A DNA stretch of 12,200 nucleotides from Polaromonas sp. GTDB taxonomy: Bacteria; Pseudomonadota; Gammaproteobacteria; Burkholderiales; Burkholderiaceae_C. Under the pieces are notes generated by a model. That model worked only from the letters and a program-made list of their open reading frames with translations, was not told where the DNA came from and made no database searches. Positions within the stretch are counted from its first letter, which is position 1. Each line of letters starts with the position of its first letter. The stretch lies in assembly GCA_028292345.1 (NCBI GenBank), contig JAQGMN010000017.1, positions 1-12,200 on the forward strand, in the 5' to 3' direction. Below are positions 1 to 6,012 of the stretch, piece after piece. Made by a program: the position numbers and the translations under genes.

Positions 1-1
1 G

Positions 2-949
2 GGCGGCGGCCTGACCGCGCCGGCGCTGACCGCCAAGGACATGGAGGACATCAAGACCGCGATGAGCTTCCAGGCCGACTATGTGGCGGTGAGCTTTCCG
101 AAAAACGCCACCGACATGGAAATGGCGCGCCAGCTGTGCAACGTGGCCGCCGCGCCCTACCGGCACAAGCCCGGCCTGATCGCCAAGATCGAGCGCGCCG
201 AGGCGATTCCGAAGCTCGAAGAAATTCTCAAGGTCAGCGATGGCATCATGGTGGCGCGCGGCGACCTGGCGGTCGAGGTCGGCAATGCCGCCGTGCCGGC
301 GCTGCAAAAACGCATGATCAAGATGGCCCGGGCCGCCGACAAGGTGGTGATCACCGCCACGCAGATGATGGAAAGCATGATCCTGAACCCGGTGCCCACG
401 CGCGCCGAGGTCAGCGACGTGGCCAATGCGGTGCTCGACGGCACCGACGCGGTGATGCTCATCGCCGAAACCGCCGCCGGCCGCTTCCCGCTGGAGACCG
501 TTGAGGAAATGGCCAAAATCTGCGAGGAGGCCGAAAAGGCCGAGTACAAGGAACTGAGCGCCGATTTTTCCGGCAAGACCTTTGCGCGCATCGACCAGTC
601 GATTGCCATGGGCGCGCTGTTCACCGCGCACCACCTGGGCGCCAAGGCCATCGTGGCGCTGACCGACAGCGGCTCGACCGCGCTGTGGATGAGCCGCCAC
701 GACATCCATGTGCCGATCTATGCGCTGACGCCGCGCCTGGAAACCCAGCGCAAGATGGCGCTGTACCGCAATGTGCGCGCCATCCTGATGGACAGCAGCG
801 CCGACCGGGACACCGCGCTCGACCAGGCCGAGGGCCACCTGCTGCGGCTGGACATCGTGCAGAGCGGCGACGTGTATGCCATCACCTGCGGCGAGCCGAT
901 GGGCGCGCCCGGCGGCACCAACATGCTCAAGGTCTGCCGGGTGGCCTGA
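2..949 (+). CDS. pyk: Pyruvate kinase, 3' part (5' end outside window)
   Basis: Pyruvate kinase transfers phosphate from phosphoenolpyruvate to ADP, the last step of glycolysis, in the cytoplasm. The frame is open from base 2, so the gene starts upstream; about 315 residues of the usual 470-480 are present. The visible part begins at the family motif GGGLTAPALT and continues with VSFP, the metal/substrate loop MVARGDLAVEVG, ITATQMMESM, the segment EVSDVANAVLDGTDAVML and the C-terminal domain (KAIVALTDSGSTALWMSR). The segment VSFPKNATDMEMARQL and the form AETAAG, rather than SGETA, resemble the PykA type more than PykF. It ends in TGA at 947-949 and is followed at once by a hairpin. Family assignment is certain; the isozyme subtype is inference. 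Confidence 0.97.
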   Translation, partial: GGGLTAPALTAKDMEDIKTAMSFQADYVAVSFPKNATDMEMARQLCNVAAAPYRHKPGLIAKIERAEAIPKLEEILKVSDGIMVARGDLAVEVGNAAVPALQKRMIKMARAADKVVITATQMMESMILNPVPTRAEVSDVANAVLDGTDAVMLIAETAAGRFPLETVEEMAKICEEAEKAEYKELSADFSGKTFARIDQSIAMGALFTAHHLGAKAIVALTDSGSTALWMSRHDIHVPIYALTPRLETQRKMALYRNVRAILMDSSADRDTALDQAEGHLLRLDIVQSGDVYAITCGEPMGAPGGTNMLKVCRVA

Positions 950-1163
950 AGCGCGCGGGCGGCTGGGCCACGCCGCCCGCCACCGTCCAGCACAGCCAGG
1001 CGGGCCAGCCCCGAGGACGAAGCCGGCCAGCATCGCACCGGCCAGCCAGCGCCGGGCGGTTTTCAAGGCCTCAAGCGTCCCAGGCCAGCAGCAGCAGGCT
1101 GCCCAGGGTCCAGCGTAAAAAGTGGGTGCGGGCAAGGGGAGCGGGAAACAGCAGGTCGGGCAT
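950..1163 (-). pseudogene. Remnant of a PAP2-type phosphatase gene (three broken pieces)
   Basis: No intact gene fits 950-1271, but the minus strand reads like a membrane phosphatase of the PAP2 superfamily with large internal deletions. Piece 1, from ATG at 1163 to TGA at 1071, gives 30 residues starting MPDLLFPAPLARTHFLRW and ending in the hydrophobic run LGSLLLLAWDA, like the first membrane segment of Comamonadaceae PAP2 proteins. Piece 2, 1069 to about 1004 in another frame, reads ALKTARRWLAGAMLAG then FVLGAG, like the penultimate membrane helix. Piece 3, 998 to about 970, back in the frame of piece 1, reads WLCWTVAGGVA, like the last helix. The active-site region (the SGH and RxxxxxHxxSD motifs) is absent. 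Such genes often sit beside a two-component system, as here. The match is to remembered family patterns, not a search; the region could be chance hydrophobic coding in GC-rich DNA. Confidence 0.45.
955..980 (+). terminator. Hairpin just after pyk, possible terminator
   Basis: GCGGGCGG (955-962) pairs perfectly with CCGCCCGC (973-980) around a 10-base loop, starting 6 bases after the pyk stop. There is no T-run after it, so it is not a classical intrinsic terminator; it may protect the 3' end of the mRNA or work with Rho. It also overlaps the C-terminal piece of the PAP2-like remnant on the other strand, so it may be coincidental in such GC-rich DNA. Confidence 0.4.
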
Positions 1164-1207
1164 GAAGGCTTTGGGCGTGTCGGATGCTGCGAAGGTAGCG
1201 GCCCCGC

Positions 1208-1224
1208 CTTAAGCCACTCCTAAA
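1208..1224 (+). promoter_or_regulatory. PmrA/QseB-like direct-repeat box (candidate operator)
   Basis: CTTAAG (1208-1213), five bases, then CCTAAA (1219-1224) forms a direct repeat with an 11-base period. This resembles the TTAA-N5-(C)TTAA sites bound by PmrA/QseB-type OmpR-family regulators. It lies about 48 bases upstream of such a regulator gene, so autoregulation is plausible. The second half-site matches the first at only 4 of 6 positions. Confidence 0.3.
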
Positions 1225-1259
1225 GCCCCGCGCCGGCGAGAAAGACAGGCGGCGGACGC

Positions 1260-1265
1260 GACAAT
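1260..1265 (+). promoter_or_regulatory. -10-like element set for a leaderless start of the response regulator
   Basis: GACAAT resembles TATAAT and ends 6 bases before the ATG at 1272, so transcription beginning 7 bases downstream would start at the A of the ATG. No Shine-Dalgarno sequence is visible before this ATG, which agrees with a leaderless transcript. No convincing -35 hexamer was found. Confidence 0.35.
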
Positions 1266-1271
1266 ACGCGC

Positions 1272-1964
1272 ATGAGAATCCTGGTGGTGGAAGACGACGC
1301 GGGCATTGCCCTGGGCCTGAAGTCCAGTTTGCAGCAGCGCGGCTATGCCGTCGATGTGTGCGGCACGCTGCGCAGCGCCTGGGCGGCGCTGCGCAGCGAG
1401 GCGTTCGACCTGGTGCTGCTGGACCTGGGACTGCCCGACGGCGACGGCAGCCAGCTGGTGCAGCGCATCCGGCAGGCGCCGGCGGCCGCAGGGGGCCTGC
1501 CCGGCCACCTGACGCCGGTCCTGATCATGACCGCCCGCGACCAGATTGCCGACCGCATCCTCGGGCTGAACCTGGGCGCCGACGACTACCTCGTCAAGCC
1601 GTTTGACCTGGACGAGCTGGAAGCCCGGATGCGGGCGCTGCTGCGCCGGGCCGGGGGGCGCGCCCATCCGCTGCTGGTGCATGGCGAACTGGTGGTCGAC
1701 CCGGCGGCGCACAGCGTGCTGCGCGCCGGCCAGCCGCTGGAGCTGACGCCGCGCGAGTTCGCCCTGCTGCTGCTGCTGCTGGAGTCGCGCGGCCGGGTGC
1801 TGTCGCGCCAGCAGCTGGAGGCGCGGCTTTACAGCTGGCAGGATGCCGTGGGCAGCAATGCGGTCGAAGTCCATGTCCACCACCTGCGCCGCAAGATCGG
1901 CGACAACGTGATCCAGACGCTGCGCGGCGTCGGCTATTTCATTCCCCGGGAAGACCTGCGATGA
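1272..1964 (+). CDS. OmpR-family response regulator (QseB/PmrA/TctD type)
   Basis: DNA-binding response regulator of a two-component pair, 230 residues. The N-terminal receiver domain shows the acidic pocket E7-D8-D9, phospho-acceptor D51 in LVLLDLGLPDGDG, T87 in MTAR and K109 in VKPF. The C-terminal winged-helix DNA-binding domain runs from about residue 138 to 225, with LTPREFALLLLLLESRGRVL and the closing wing RGVGYFIPRE. A Pro/Ala/Gly-rich stretch (about residues 69-81) before beta-4 makes the receiver several residues longer than QseB. The partner kinase gene overlaps by 4 bases (ATGA), so the two are translated together. The start is fixed by the MRILVVEDD pattern; there is no Shine-Dalgarno. 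The input signal and target genes cannot be read from the sequence. The adjacent PAP2 remnant suggests an envelope or lipid A role, as inference only. Confidence 0.95.
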   Translation: MRILVVEDDAGIALGLKSSLQQRGYAVDVCGTLRSAWAALRSEAFDLVLLDLGLPDGDGSQLVQRIRQAPAAAGGLPGHLTPVLIMTARDQIADRILGLNLGADDYLVKPFDLDELEARMRALLRRAGGRAHPLLVHGELVVDPAAHSVLRAGQPLELTPREFALLLLLLESRGRVLSRQQLEARLYSWQDAVGSNAVEVHVHHLRRKIGDNVIQTLRGVGYFIPREDLR

Positions 1965-3331
1965 CGCTGCCCGCGGGCCGCCAGGCGTCGCTGACGCGGC
2001 GCCTGCTGCTGGGCATGCTGGCGGCCCTGCTGCTGGTGTGGGCCGGGTTTTTCGCCGTCGGCCACCGCACCGGCATTCATGAGGCCGACGAGCTGACCGA
2101 CGGCCACCTGGCGGGCACGGCGGCGCTGCTGCTGACGCTGGACCTGCCGCCGTTCATGGGCGATTCCCTGGAGCCGAACCGCCAGGCCAACCTCGACATG
2201 GCCCGGCCGGCGCTGGCCAGCCTGAAGCGCCACGACTACCAGTTTTCCCTGAGCGTGCTGGTGCGCGACGCGGCCGGCCATGTGCTCGCGCGCTCGGGCG
2301 AGGCGCCGGTGCCGCCCTTTGCCCCGGCTGACGGTTTTGCCGACCTGCTGCTGGGCACCCCGGCCATCGCCTGGCGCAGCTTTTCGCAATGGGATGCCAC
2401 GCGCAGCCGGCAGGTGACGGTGCTGGTGAAGTTCGAGGAACGCGAGGCGCTGGCCGAGGATGTGGCCGACCAGCTCGCCGAGCCCGTCCTGTGGCTGCTG
2501 CCGGCGGTGGCGCTGGCGCTGGGCGCGGCTATTTTGCGCGGCCTGCGGCCGCTCCAGGCGCTGTCGCGCGATGTCGAGGCGCTGGAGGGGAACCAGGCCG
2601 CCCGCCTGCAGGCCCGCCATCCCTACCGGGAATTCAATTCGGTGGTGCGCTCCATCAACCGGCTGCTGGGCCAGCAGCAGGCGGCGCTGGAGCGCGAGCG
2701 ACAGCTGGCCAGTGAAATCGCCCACGAGCTGCGCACCCCGCTGTCGTCGATCGCCCTGCAGGCCGCATCGCTTCGCGGCGCCTTGCCGGCCGAGGCGCAA
2801 GCCGCGGCCCTGCAGCAGATCAGCGCCGATGCGCTGCGCGCCGGCCATGTCATCAGCCAGTTGCTGGCGCTGGCGCGCGCCGGCCAGGCCGGCATGCAGC
2901 AGGCGCTGGTGCCGCTGGACCTGGCCGAACTCGCCCGGGAGGTCGTGGCGGGCTATGCGCAGGCGGCCTGGCAAAGCGGCCACCGGCTGAGCATTCAGGG
3001 GACTGAGCAGCCGACCGTGCTGGCGCATCCGCTGCTGCTGGAGCTGGCCTTGCGCAACCTGGTCGACAACGCCCTGCAGCACACCGGCCGCGGCACGGCC
3101 GTGTGCGTGCAGTGGGGCAGCGATGCGGGCCGCGCCTGGCTGCAGGTGTGCGACGACGGCCAGGGCGGTCACGATGCGCAGGCCGCAGCCCCGGCCGCCA
3201 CCGATCGCCTGGGCCTGGGGCACAAGATCGTGGGCCGGGTCATGGACATTCACGGCGGCAGCTTTGCGCAGCACCCGGCGGCATCGCCCTTCAACCGCTG
3301 TTATCGCCTGTGTTTCCCGACGGGTACCTGA
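1961..3331 (+). CDS. Two-component sensor histidine kinase (QseC/TctE-like)
   Basis: Inner-membrane sensor kinase, 456 residues, partner of the preceding response regulator. Membrane segment 1 is about residues 15-34; a periplasmic sensor region follows to about 170; segment 2 is about 175-192. A short HAMP-like linker (GLRPLQALSRDVEAL) leads to the dimerisation/phospho-acceptor helix with H255 in SEIAHELRTPLSSI. The ATP-binding domain carries the N box LRNLVDNALQHT (N366, N370), the G1 box DDGQG (398-402) and a G2 box GLGHKIV (418-424), followed by DIHGG. All kinase motifs are intact, so an active enzyme is expected. The periplasmic part has no metal- or ligand-binding motif that I recognise. 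The start ATG at 1961 overlaps the regulator stop, which implies translational coupling. The pair most resembles the QseBC/PmrAB/TctDE class; the stimulus is unknown. Confidence 0.95.
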   Translation: MTLPAGRQASLTRRLLLGMLAALLLVWAGFFAVGHRTGIHEADELTDGHLAGTAALLLTLDLPPFMGDSLEPNRQANLDMARPALASLKRHDYQFSLSVLVRDAAGHVLARSGEAPVPPFAPADGFADLLLGTPAIAWRSFSQWDATRSRQVTVLVKFEEREALAEDVADQLAEPVLWLLPAVALALGAAILRGLRPLQALSRDVEALEGNQAARLQARHPYREFNSVVRSINRLLGQQQAALERERQLASEIAHELRTPLSSIALQAASLRGALPAEAQAAALQQISADALRAGHVISQLLALARAGQAGMQQALVPLDLAELAREVVAGYAQAAWQSGHRLSIQGTEQPTVLAHPLLLELALRNLVDNALQHTGRGTAVCVQWGSDAGRAWLQVCDDGQGGHDAQAAAPAATDRLGLGHKIVGRVMDIHGGSFAQHPAASPFNRCYRLCFPTGT

Positions 3332-3363
3332 CCTAACGGACTATTGGCAAACTGTAAAATGAA

Positions 3364-3387
3364 GGTTAAGGTTACCTTGCGGTTACC
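3364..3387 (+). promoter_or_regulatory. GGTTACC repeats upstream of fba (candidate operator)
   Basis: GGTTACC occurs at 3370-3376 and again at 3381-3387, an 11-base (one helical turn) direct repeat, with a third partial copy GGTTAA at 3364-3369. The first copy also forms an odd palindrome, AAGGT-T-ACCTT (3368-3378). Regularly phased repeats upstream of a gene are typical of transcription-factor sites, of OmpR type for direct repeats; the factor is unknown. TTGGCA and TAAAAT occur just upstream but are too closely spaced to form one promoter. Confidence 0.4.
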
Positions 3388-3400
3388 GTCAGGCCAACGT

Positions 3401-3455
3401 GGCAGCGCCGGTTGCGCTGCCCGCTCACGCACACCCCCTTTTTTTTCAGCTTTTT
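3401..3455 (+). promoter_or_regulatory. fba leader: hairpin followed by T-tracts
   Basis: GGCAGCGC (3401-3408) pairs perfectly with GCGCTGCC (3414-3421) around a 5-base loop. Seventeen bases later come eight T (3439-3446) and then five T (3451-3455). The hairpin lies after the kinase stop and before the fba Shine-Dalgarno. It could end kinase transcription inefficiently (the T-run is too distant for a standard terminator) or be part of the fba 5' leader. AGAGGA at 3463-3468 is a good ribosome binding site for the ATG at 3478. Confidence 0.45.
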
Positions 3456-3477
3456 AACTTTCAGAGGAATCCTCATC

Positions 3478-4542
3478 ATGGCACTCGTTTCGATGCGCGA
3501 GCTGCTGGACCATGCCGCCGCCAACGGCTACGGCATTCCAGCTTTCAACGTCAACAACCTGGAGCAGGTCCAGGCCGTGATGGCGGCCGCCGACGAGGTC
3601 GGCGCGCCGGTCATCCTGCAGGCCAGCGCCGGCGCGCGCAAGTATGCGGGCGAGGCCTTCATCAAGCACCTGATCCTGGCGGCCGTCGAGGCCTATCCGC
3701 ACATTCCGCTGGTCATGCACCAAGACCACGGCCAGAGCCCGGCCGTCTGCCAGGGCGCGATCGACCTGGGCTTCAGCTCGGTCATGATGGACGGCTCCCT
3801 GGAGTCCGACGGCAAGACGATTGCCAGCTTCGACTACAACGTCGAGGTCACCCGCAAGGTGGTGGACATGGCCCATGCCACCGGCGTGTCGGTCGAAGGC
3901 GAGCTGGGCTGCCTGGGCAGCCTGGAAACCATGCAGGGCGACAAGGAAGACGGCCACGGCACCGACGCCGTCATGACGCACGACCAGCTGCTGACCGACC
4001 CCGAGGAAGCCGCCGAGTTCGTCAAGCGCACGCAGCTCGACGCGCTGGCGATTGCCATCGGCACCAGCCACGGCGCCTACAAGTTCACCCGCAAGCCCAC
4101 CGGCGACATCCTGGCCATCGAGCGCGTCAAGGAAATCCACCGGCGCATTCCCAACACCCACCTGGTGATGCACGGCTCGTCGAGCGTGCCGCAGGACCTG
4201 CTGGCCCTGATCAACCAGTACGGCGGCCACATGAAGGAAACCTACGGCGTGCCGGTCGAGGAAATCCAGAAGGCCATCCAGTTCGGCGTGCGCAAGATCA
4301 ACATCGACACCGACATCCGCCTGGCCATGACCGCCGCGGTGCGCAAGTTCCTGGCCGAGAACCCCGAGAAGTTCGACGCCCGGGAATGGCTCAAGCCCGC
4401 CCGTGAAGCGGCCAAGGCAATCTGCAAGCAGCGCTACATCGAGTTCGGCTGCGAAGGGCAGGGCGCCGGCATCAAGGGGCGCAGCCTGTCCGTGGTGGCG
4501 GCGCAGTATGCCAGCGGCGAACTCGCCCAGGTCGTTCGCTGA
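3478..4542 (+). CDS. fba: Class II fructose-bisphosphate aldolase
   Basis: Cytoplasmic zinc-dependent aldolase that splits fructose 1,6-bisphosphate into dihydroxyacetone phosphate and glyceraldehyde 3-phosphate and also works in reverse for gluconeogenesis or the Calvin cycle. It has 354 residues, normal for the longer class II subgroup that includes CbbA. HQDHG holds catalytic D83 and zinc ligand H84; E142 lies in VEGELG, H198 in GTSHGAYKF and H232 in VMHGSSS. The phosphate-binding segment is VRKINIDTDIR (271-281). I chose the start MALVSMREL because it has a clear Shine-Dalgarno (AGAGGA, 9 bases before the ATG) and matches the family N-terminus; an in-frame ATG at 3412 would add a tail encoded by the T-tract leader. 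A dedicated intrinsic terminator follows, so it is probably transcribed alone. No Calvin-cycle genes are visible nearby. Confidence 0.97.
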   Translation: MALVSMRELLDHAAANGYGIPAFNVNNLEQVQAVMAAADEVGAPVILQASAGARKYAGEAFIKHLILAAVEAYPHIPLVMHQDHGQSPAVCQGAIDLGFSSVMMDGSLESDGKTIASFDYNVEVTRKVVDMAHATGVSVEGELGCLGSLETMQGDKEDGHGTDAVMTHDQLLTDPEEAAEFVKRTQLDALAIAIGTSHGAYKFTRKPTGDILAIERVKEIHRRIPNTHLVMHGSSSVPQDLLALINQYGGHMKETYGVPVEEIQKAIQFGVRKINIDTDIRLAMTAAVRKFLAENPEKFDAREWLKPAREAAKAICKQRYIEFGCEGQGAGIKGRSLSVVAAQYASGELAQVVR

Positions 4543-4577
4543 TCCAGCGCCAGTGCCGTCCCCTTCGCCGGATTGGC

Positions 4578-4583
4578 GATAAT
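4578..4583 (+). promoter_or_regulatory. -10-like element for purC
   Basis: GATAAT fits the TATAAT consensus at 5 of 6 positions and is the best -10 candidate upstream of purC. Transcription would start near 4590, inside the first arm of the fba terminator hairpin. No clear -35 is visible. Confidence 0.35.
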
Positions 4584-4585
4584 TC

Positions 4586-4620
4586 AAAGCCCGTGCCCGA
4601 CCCGCGTCGCACGGGCTTTT
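4586..4620 (+). terminator. Intrinsic terminator of fba
   Basis: AAAGCCCGTGC (4586-4596) pairs perfectly with GCACGGGCTTT (4609-4619) around a 12-base loop, an 11-base-pair stem ending in four T. The 5' A-run makes it potentially bidirectional. It lies 44 bases after the fba stop and directly before purC. Confidence 0.8.
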
Positions 4621-4643
4621 CACTTTCCAACCCGCAGACCCGC

Positions 4644-5561
4644 ATGACCACCACCCACTCCGTACTCCACACCTCGGCCCTGACTTCCCTGCCCTTGCTC
4701 GCGCGCGGCAAGGTACGCGACAACTATGCCGTGGGCCAGGACCGGCTGCTGATGGTCGCCAGCGACCGCCTGAGCGCCTTCGACGTCATCCTGGGCGAGC
4801 CGATTCCCGGCAAGGGCGCGCTGCTCACGCAGATGGCGCTGTTCTGGTTCGACAAGCTCGGCCACATCTGTTCGAACCACCTGACCGGCGAAGCGCCCGA
4901 AAGCGTGGTCACGCCGGCGGAAATTCCGCAGGTCGCGGGCCGCTCGATGCTGGTCAGGCGCTTGAAACCGATTCCGGTCGAGGCCGTGGTGCGCGGCTAC
5001 CTGGCCGGCAGCGGCTGGGCCGAATACCAGCAGAGCCAATCGGTGTGCGGCGTGCCGCTGCCCGCCGGCCTGAAAAATGCCAGCAAGCTGCCCGAGCCGA
5101 TCTTCACGCCGGCCGCCAAGGCGCAGGTCGGCGAGCACGACGAGAACATCAGCTACGAGCAGGTCGTCGGCATCGTCGGCCCGGAGCTGGCCGCGCAGAT
5201 CAGGAAGCTCAGCATCGAGATCTACGAAACCGCCGCCGCCTTCGCGCTGACCAAGGGCATCATCATTGCCGACACCAAGTTCGAGTTCGGCCTGGACGAG
5301 CACGGCACGCTGACGCTGATGGACGAGGTGCTGACGCCCGATTCGTCGCGCTACTGGCCGATCGAAGGCTACGAAGCGGCTTTGGCTCTAGGTGCAAATC
5401 CGCCGAGCTACGACAAGCAGTTCGTGCGCGACTGGCTCGAAGCCGTGCGCATCAACGGCAAGCCCTGGGACAAGACCCCGCCGTCGCCGCACCTGCCGCC
5501 CGACGTGATCGCCAGGACCGCCGCCAAGTACCAGGAGGCGATGGCGCGGCTGACGGCTTGA
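4644..5561 (+). CDS. purC: SAICAR synthetase (phosphoribosylaminoimidazole-succinocarboxamide synthase)
   Basis: Joins CAIR and aspartate, using ATP, to give SAICAR in de novo purine synthesis, in the cytoplasm. It has 305 residues, typical of the longer form shared with yeast Ade1 rather than the roughly 240-residue E. coli type. Motifs are the glycine-rich nucleotide loop LLARGKVRDNYAV (18-30), ASDRLSAFDVILGEPIPGKG (39-58), VEAVVRGYLAGSGWAEY (112-128), the segment KNASKLPEPIFTPAAKA with the following HDENIS (144-170), GIIIADTKFEFG (205-216) and MDEVLTPDSSRYW (226-238). An in-frame ATG exists at 4593 but lies inside the fba terminator, so ATG 4644 is chosen; no clear Shine-Dalgarno precedes it. 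The next two pathway enzymes upstream in the route, PurE and PurK, are encoded 1.9 kb downstream, separated by the thioredoxin gene and a toxin-antitoxin island. Confidence 0.97.
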   Translation: MTTTHSVLHTSALTSLPLLARGKVRDNYAVGQDRLLMVASDRLSAFDVILGEPIPGKGALLTQMALFWFDKLGHICSNHLTGEAPESVVTPAEIPQVAGRSMLVRRLKPIPVEAVVRGYLAGSGWAEYQQSQSVCGVPLPAGLKNASKLPEPIFTPAAKAQVGEHDENISYEQVVGIVGPELAAQIRKLSIEIYETAAAFALTKGIIIADTKFEFGLDEHGTLTLMDEVLTPDSSRYWPIEGYEAALALGANPPSYDKQFVRDWLEAVRINGKPWDKTPPSPHLPPDVIARTAAKYQEAMARLTA

Positions 5562-5605
5562 AAGGTCGGCTCACCCCTGTCTCGGCTCAATTCGTGTAGC
5601 CGGAA

Positions 5606-5657
5606 CCCCCTCAAGGGGGCAACACCTGCAGTCCGGCGAAGCCGGTTCTGCGGTGTT
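5606..5657. repeat. Compound hairpin after purC (REP-like repeat, likely terminator)
   Basis: Two hairpins in tandem. CCCCC (5606-5610) pairs with GGGGG (5615-5619) across a 4-base loop. Then AACACC-t-GCAG-t-CCGGC (5621-5637) pairs with GCCGG-tt-CTGC-GGTGTT (5641-5657) across the loop GAA, about 15 base pairs with one bulge and one small internal loop. The form, a C5/G5 hairpin followed by an AACACC/GGTGTT hairpin, resembles an intergenic element I remember as common in Comamonadaceae genomes. It lies 44 bases after purC and could end transcription from both sides. Confidence 0.65.
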
Positions 5658-5666
5658 CCTTTGTAA

Positions 5667-5723
5667 AAACCTCAGTTCAGCACCACGCTTCTCAAGTAGC
5701 CCCCTACATCAGCATCGTGGCGG
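5667..5723 (-). pseudogene. Duplicated 3' end of the thioredoxin gene (left copy)
   Basis: Bases 5667-5696 match 6387-6416 at 28 of 30 positions. The right copy is the last nine codons and stop of the thioredoxin-TPR gene. Read on the minus strand in the same frame, the left copy gives DADVGGY-LRSVVLN-stop, against DAVVASYRRRLSSVVLS-stop in the intact gene, so weaker likeness may extend to about 5723 with a 3-codon gap. It is an orphan tail with no body. With the right copy it forms a direct repeat exactly 720 bases apart that brackets the toxin-antitoxin genes. Confidence 0.65.
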
Positions 5724-5745
5724 CTATTCGCGTCACCAGGCCATC

Positions 5746-6012
5746 TCAACGACTGTGCAGCTTTTCCTGAAGCCAGACCTTGATCAGCGACTGGTAGGGC
5801 ACATCGCGGGCATTGGCGGCAACCTTGATCGAGTCCAGCAGATGCCGGGGCAGGCGCAAGGAAATCGTCTTGGTGGTGGGTTTCAGGTTTTGCAAGGAAA
5901 CCTTGCTGGCTTTTGACCAGTCAAGGTGTTCGGTGGAATCATGCGTTTCCCAGTACGCACGCTCGTCTGCCTCGTTGGCGAACTGGGGAATGGCTTTAAT
6001 CGGCTTGTTCAT
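5746..6012 (-). CDS. brnA: BrnA/CopG-type ribbon-helix-helix antitoxin
   Basis: The antitoxin neutralises the BrnT-type toxin by direct binding and usually represses their shared promoter. It has 88 residues from ATG 6012. The N-terminal half, with NEADERAYWETHDSTEHLDW, is the toxin-binding region typical of the family. The C-terminal half is a ribbon-helix-helix DNA-binding fold: strand KTISLRLP, helix HLLDSIKVAANAR, then VPYQSLIKVWLQEKL. I chose this start because AAAGGAG lies 10 bases upstream as a good ribosome binding site and the residues MNKPIKAIPQFANEADER match family N-termini. The same frame is open upstream because of the apparent frameshift in the toxin, so free antitoxin and a toxin-antitoxin fusion could both be made. 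In the family-typical arrangement the toxin stop overlaps this start region, as it still does here in the shifted frame. The likely operator is the palindrome at 6296-6320. Confidence 0.85.
   Translation of the reverse strand: MNKPIKAIPQFANEADERAYWETHDSTEHLDWSKASKVSLQNLKPTTKTISLRLPRHLLDSIKVAANARDVPYQSLIKVWLQEKLHSR

Noticed and set aside
2524..2540. GGCTATTTTG inside the sensor kinase gene as another copy of the dispersed repeat
   Set aside because: Only about 10 bases resemble one arm; too short to separate from chance.
1934..3274. Long open frame opposite the sensor kinase gene
   Set aside because: It is antisense to a gene with every kinase motif; the Gln/Arg/Ala-rich translation is the usual shadow of high-GC coding DNA.
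3412..3477. Earlier in-frame start for fba
   Set aside because: It would translate the T-tract leader and lacks a ribosome binding site; ATG 3478 has a good one and the family N-terminus.
3399..4406. Plus-strand open frame overlapping fba
   Set aside because: Arg/Pro/Gly-rich out-of-frame reading of the aldolase gene.
3454..4623. Long open frame opposite fba
   Set aside because: Composition is a shadow of the aldolase codons and no family motif is present.
4593..4643. Earlier in-frame start for purC
   Set aside because: It lies inside the terminator hairpin and adds residues unlike the family.
5562..5745. Small RNA gene between purC and the toxin-antitoxin genes
   Set aside because: The strong hairpin is better explained as a terminator or REP-like repeat, and no promoter is visible before it.
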